Below are positions 21,121 through 21,941 of a stretch of 21,941 bases of DNA, piece after piece. The stretch is from a bacterium (GTDB lineage Bacteria; Patescibacteriota; Minisyncoccia; Minisyncoccales; UBA10102), in assembly GCA_030699255.1 (NCBI GenBank), contig JAUYJR010000020.1, positions 1 through 21,941 on the forward strand. Direction: 5' to 3'. Every line of letters begins with the position of its first letter. The first letter of the stretch is position 1. Made by a program: the position numbers and the translations under genes. The notes beneath the pieces were generated by a model. That model was not told the DNA's origin. It saw only the letters and a program-made list of their open reading frames with translations, and made no database searches.

Positions 21121-21641
21121 CGGAGATTCTTGAACTTATTTCTTCGTGGATAAACAACCCGGGCCTTCAGCATATCCTTTGGCCTCTCAAGACCTTGTTT
21201 ATTCTTGCCACTCTTGGTCTGCTTGGTGTTATTGTCTTTACGCTAAAAAACTCCTCGTATTTACAGGTAAACTACCTGCAGGAAGCGAGCGAGTATTCGG
21301 GATACCATCCGTACGGCCTTGGACCAAGACAGAAGGAGTGGAAGAAGCGAGTCAAAGCTCATATAGAAGGGAAAGATCCAACCGAACATAAGCTCGCCAT
21401 ACTTGAGGCGGATAAAATATTTGATGAGGTGATTCAGCGCATGAATTATGGAGGAGGCACAAGAGAAGAACGATTGGCCAAGGTTCCTGACGTTGCCATT
21501 CCAACTATTGACGATGTGCGGAATGCCCACCGTATTCATAACAATATTGTGCAAGACCCAACGTACCTCATTACAGAGATAGAAGCGAAGCGAGTTGTGG
21601 CAATCTACGAACAGGCACTCAAGGGACTCGATGTGCTCTAG
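21117..21641 (+). CDS. Single-pass membrane protein with helical HEPN-like tail, unknown
   Basis: A 174-residue protein with one membrane helix (about 24-43, PLKTLFILATLGLLGVIVFT) and a charged, mostly helical cytoplasmic domain. The C-terminal part (IDDVRNAHRIHNNIVQDPTY, then EAKRVVAIYEQALKGLDVL) resembles a widespread Patescibacteria hypothetical family that I recall as having an AHxxRNxIxHD-type segment, reminiscent of HEPN domains. Here Arg is His and the later His is Gln, so an Rx4-6H ribonuclease motif is not intact. Coupled to gatA by an ATGA overlap. Function unknown. Confidence 0.8.
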   Translation: MTEILELISSWINNPGLQHILWPLKTLFILATLGLLGVIVFTLKNSSYLQVNYLQEASEYSGYHPYGLGPRQKEWKKRVKAHIEGKDPTEHKLAILEADKIFDEVIQRMNYGGGTREERLAKVPDVAIPTIDDVRNAHRIHNNIVQDPTYLITEIEAKRVVAIYEQALKGLDVL

Positions 21642-21648
21642 GGTCACT

Positions 21649-21798
21649 CCGCACTCCGAGAGTATACCTTTGCAAGACCGTCAAAATTCTGCTGAACTTT
21701 TGTCTTGTGCTTCAGGGCCATCTTGAAAAGGCATACTCTCTCCGTTGCAAATGCAGAAGTCATGCTTTGTTAACGCAGAGCATGTGCTCGGAGTTGAG
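21649..21798. repeat. Dispersed intergenic repeat R2 with a long inverted repeat
   Basis: Second full copy of the R1 element. Arms 21658-21677 and 21721-21740 pair over 18 of 20 positions around a 43-base loop. The core with GAGCATGTGCTC (21778-21789) follows. One stem pair that is G-C in R1 is A-T here, a compensatory change. Beyond GTTGAG the flank differs from R1 and R3, so the repeat ends there. Together with what follows it fills the last 300 bases, where I see no protein gene. Confidence 0.85.
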
Positions 21799-21823
21799 AA
21801 AGCAATGCTAGCTCGCTACGGGG

Positions 21824-21852
21824 TTGATTGGTTTTGAAATATCGTGTATAGT
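21824..21852 (+). promoter_or_regulatory. Promoter upstream of a possible tRNA gene
   Basis: TTGATT (21824-21829), 17-bp spacer, TATAGT (21847-21852, 5 of 6). Expected start near 21859, pointing off the end of the window towards the tRNA-like sequence at 21919. Confidence 0.5.
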
Positions 21853-21918
21853 GCACGGGACACTTCAAGCAAGTACTGTTTGAATGTTGAGATAGTGCAT
21901 TGGAGTTTTGTACCAACG

Positions 21919-21941
21919 AGCGGGGTAGTGTAGTAGTAGCA
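21919..21941 (+). tRNA. Possible 5' end of a tRNA gene, cut by the window end
   Basis: The last 23 bases read as a tRNA start: acceptor AGCGGGG, then T8-A9, then a D-arm of the type GTGT...AGCA. The D-loop AGTAGTA lacks the usual GG pair at 18-19, which weakens the call. The anticodon is beyond the window, so identity cannot be given. Confidence 0.35.

Overview
The window looks like a piece of a reduced Candidate Phyla Radiation (Patescibacteria) genome, most likely Parcubacteria-like. The signs are: dense packing with repeated ATGA stop/start overlaps; core proteins trimmed of optional domains (AlaRS without C-Ala, ProRS without its editing insert, S4 without its N-terminus, RNA polymerase alpha without its C-terminal domain); and a 'baseplate J-like' single-pass membrane protein beside an FtsA/PilM-like actin-fold protein, a pairing I associate with Patescibacteria. 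TGA is used as a normal stop, so there is no sign of the Gracilibacteria/SR1 UGA-Gly code. The lineage assignment is inference from gene features; no 16S gene is present.

Layout. 1-3598 (+): 3' part of alaS, an actin-like ATPase gene and the J-like membrane protein gene, all overlapping. 3608-7537 (+): a promoter followed by the alpha-operon order infA-rpmJ-rpsM-rpsK-rpsD-rpoA-rplQ, then rplM-rpsI. It ends in a run of hairpins with a duplicated copy of the rpsI 3' end and a rho-independent terminator. 7542-8836: a small membrane protein gene (-) and a ferredoxin-NADP reductase-like gene (+), divergent around a perfect 8+8 bp inverted repeat. 8808-11689: truB (-), a small Cys-rich ORF (+), then a family 2 glycosyltransferase and a membrane-anchored thioredoxin-like protein as one (-) unit. 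11762-17887 (+): murA, mreB (copy 1), holB-like, frr, rseP-like site-2 protease and proS. 18069-21641 (+): mreB (copy 2), gatC, gatA and a single-pass membrane protein. The tail holds a repeat, a promoter and perhaps the first bases of a tRNA gene.

The genes mostly serve translation (ribosomal proteins, IF-1, RRF, TruB, AlaRS, ProRS, GatCA), transcription (RpoA), replication (delta prime) and envelope or shape (MurA, two MreB, RseP, glycosyltransferase). Spacers downstream of proS, mreB2 and the last membrane gene carry related palindromic repeats.

Two window-wide patterns stand out. Almost no gene has a Shine-Dalgarno sequence, while nearly every non-overlapping start codon is preceded by T (TATG). 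The single clear SD (AAGGAGGG) sits in front of a TTG start. Separately, two of the dispersed repeats show a compensatory base change in a long stem.
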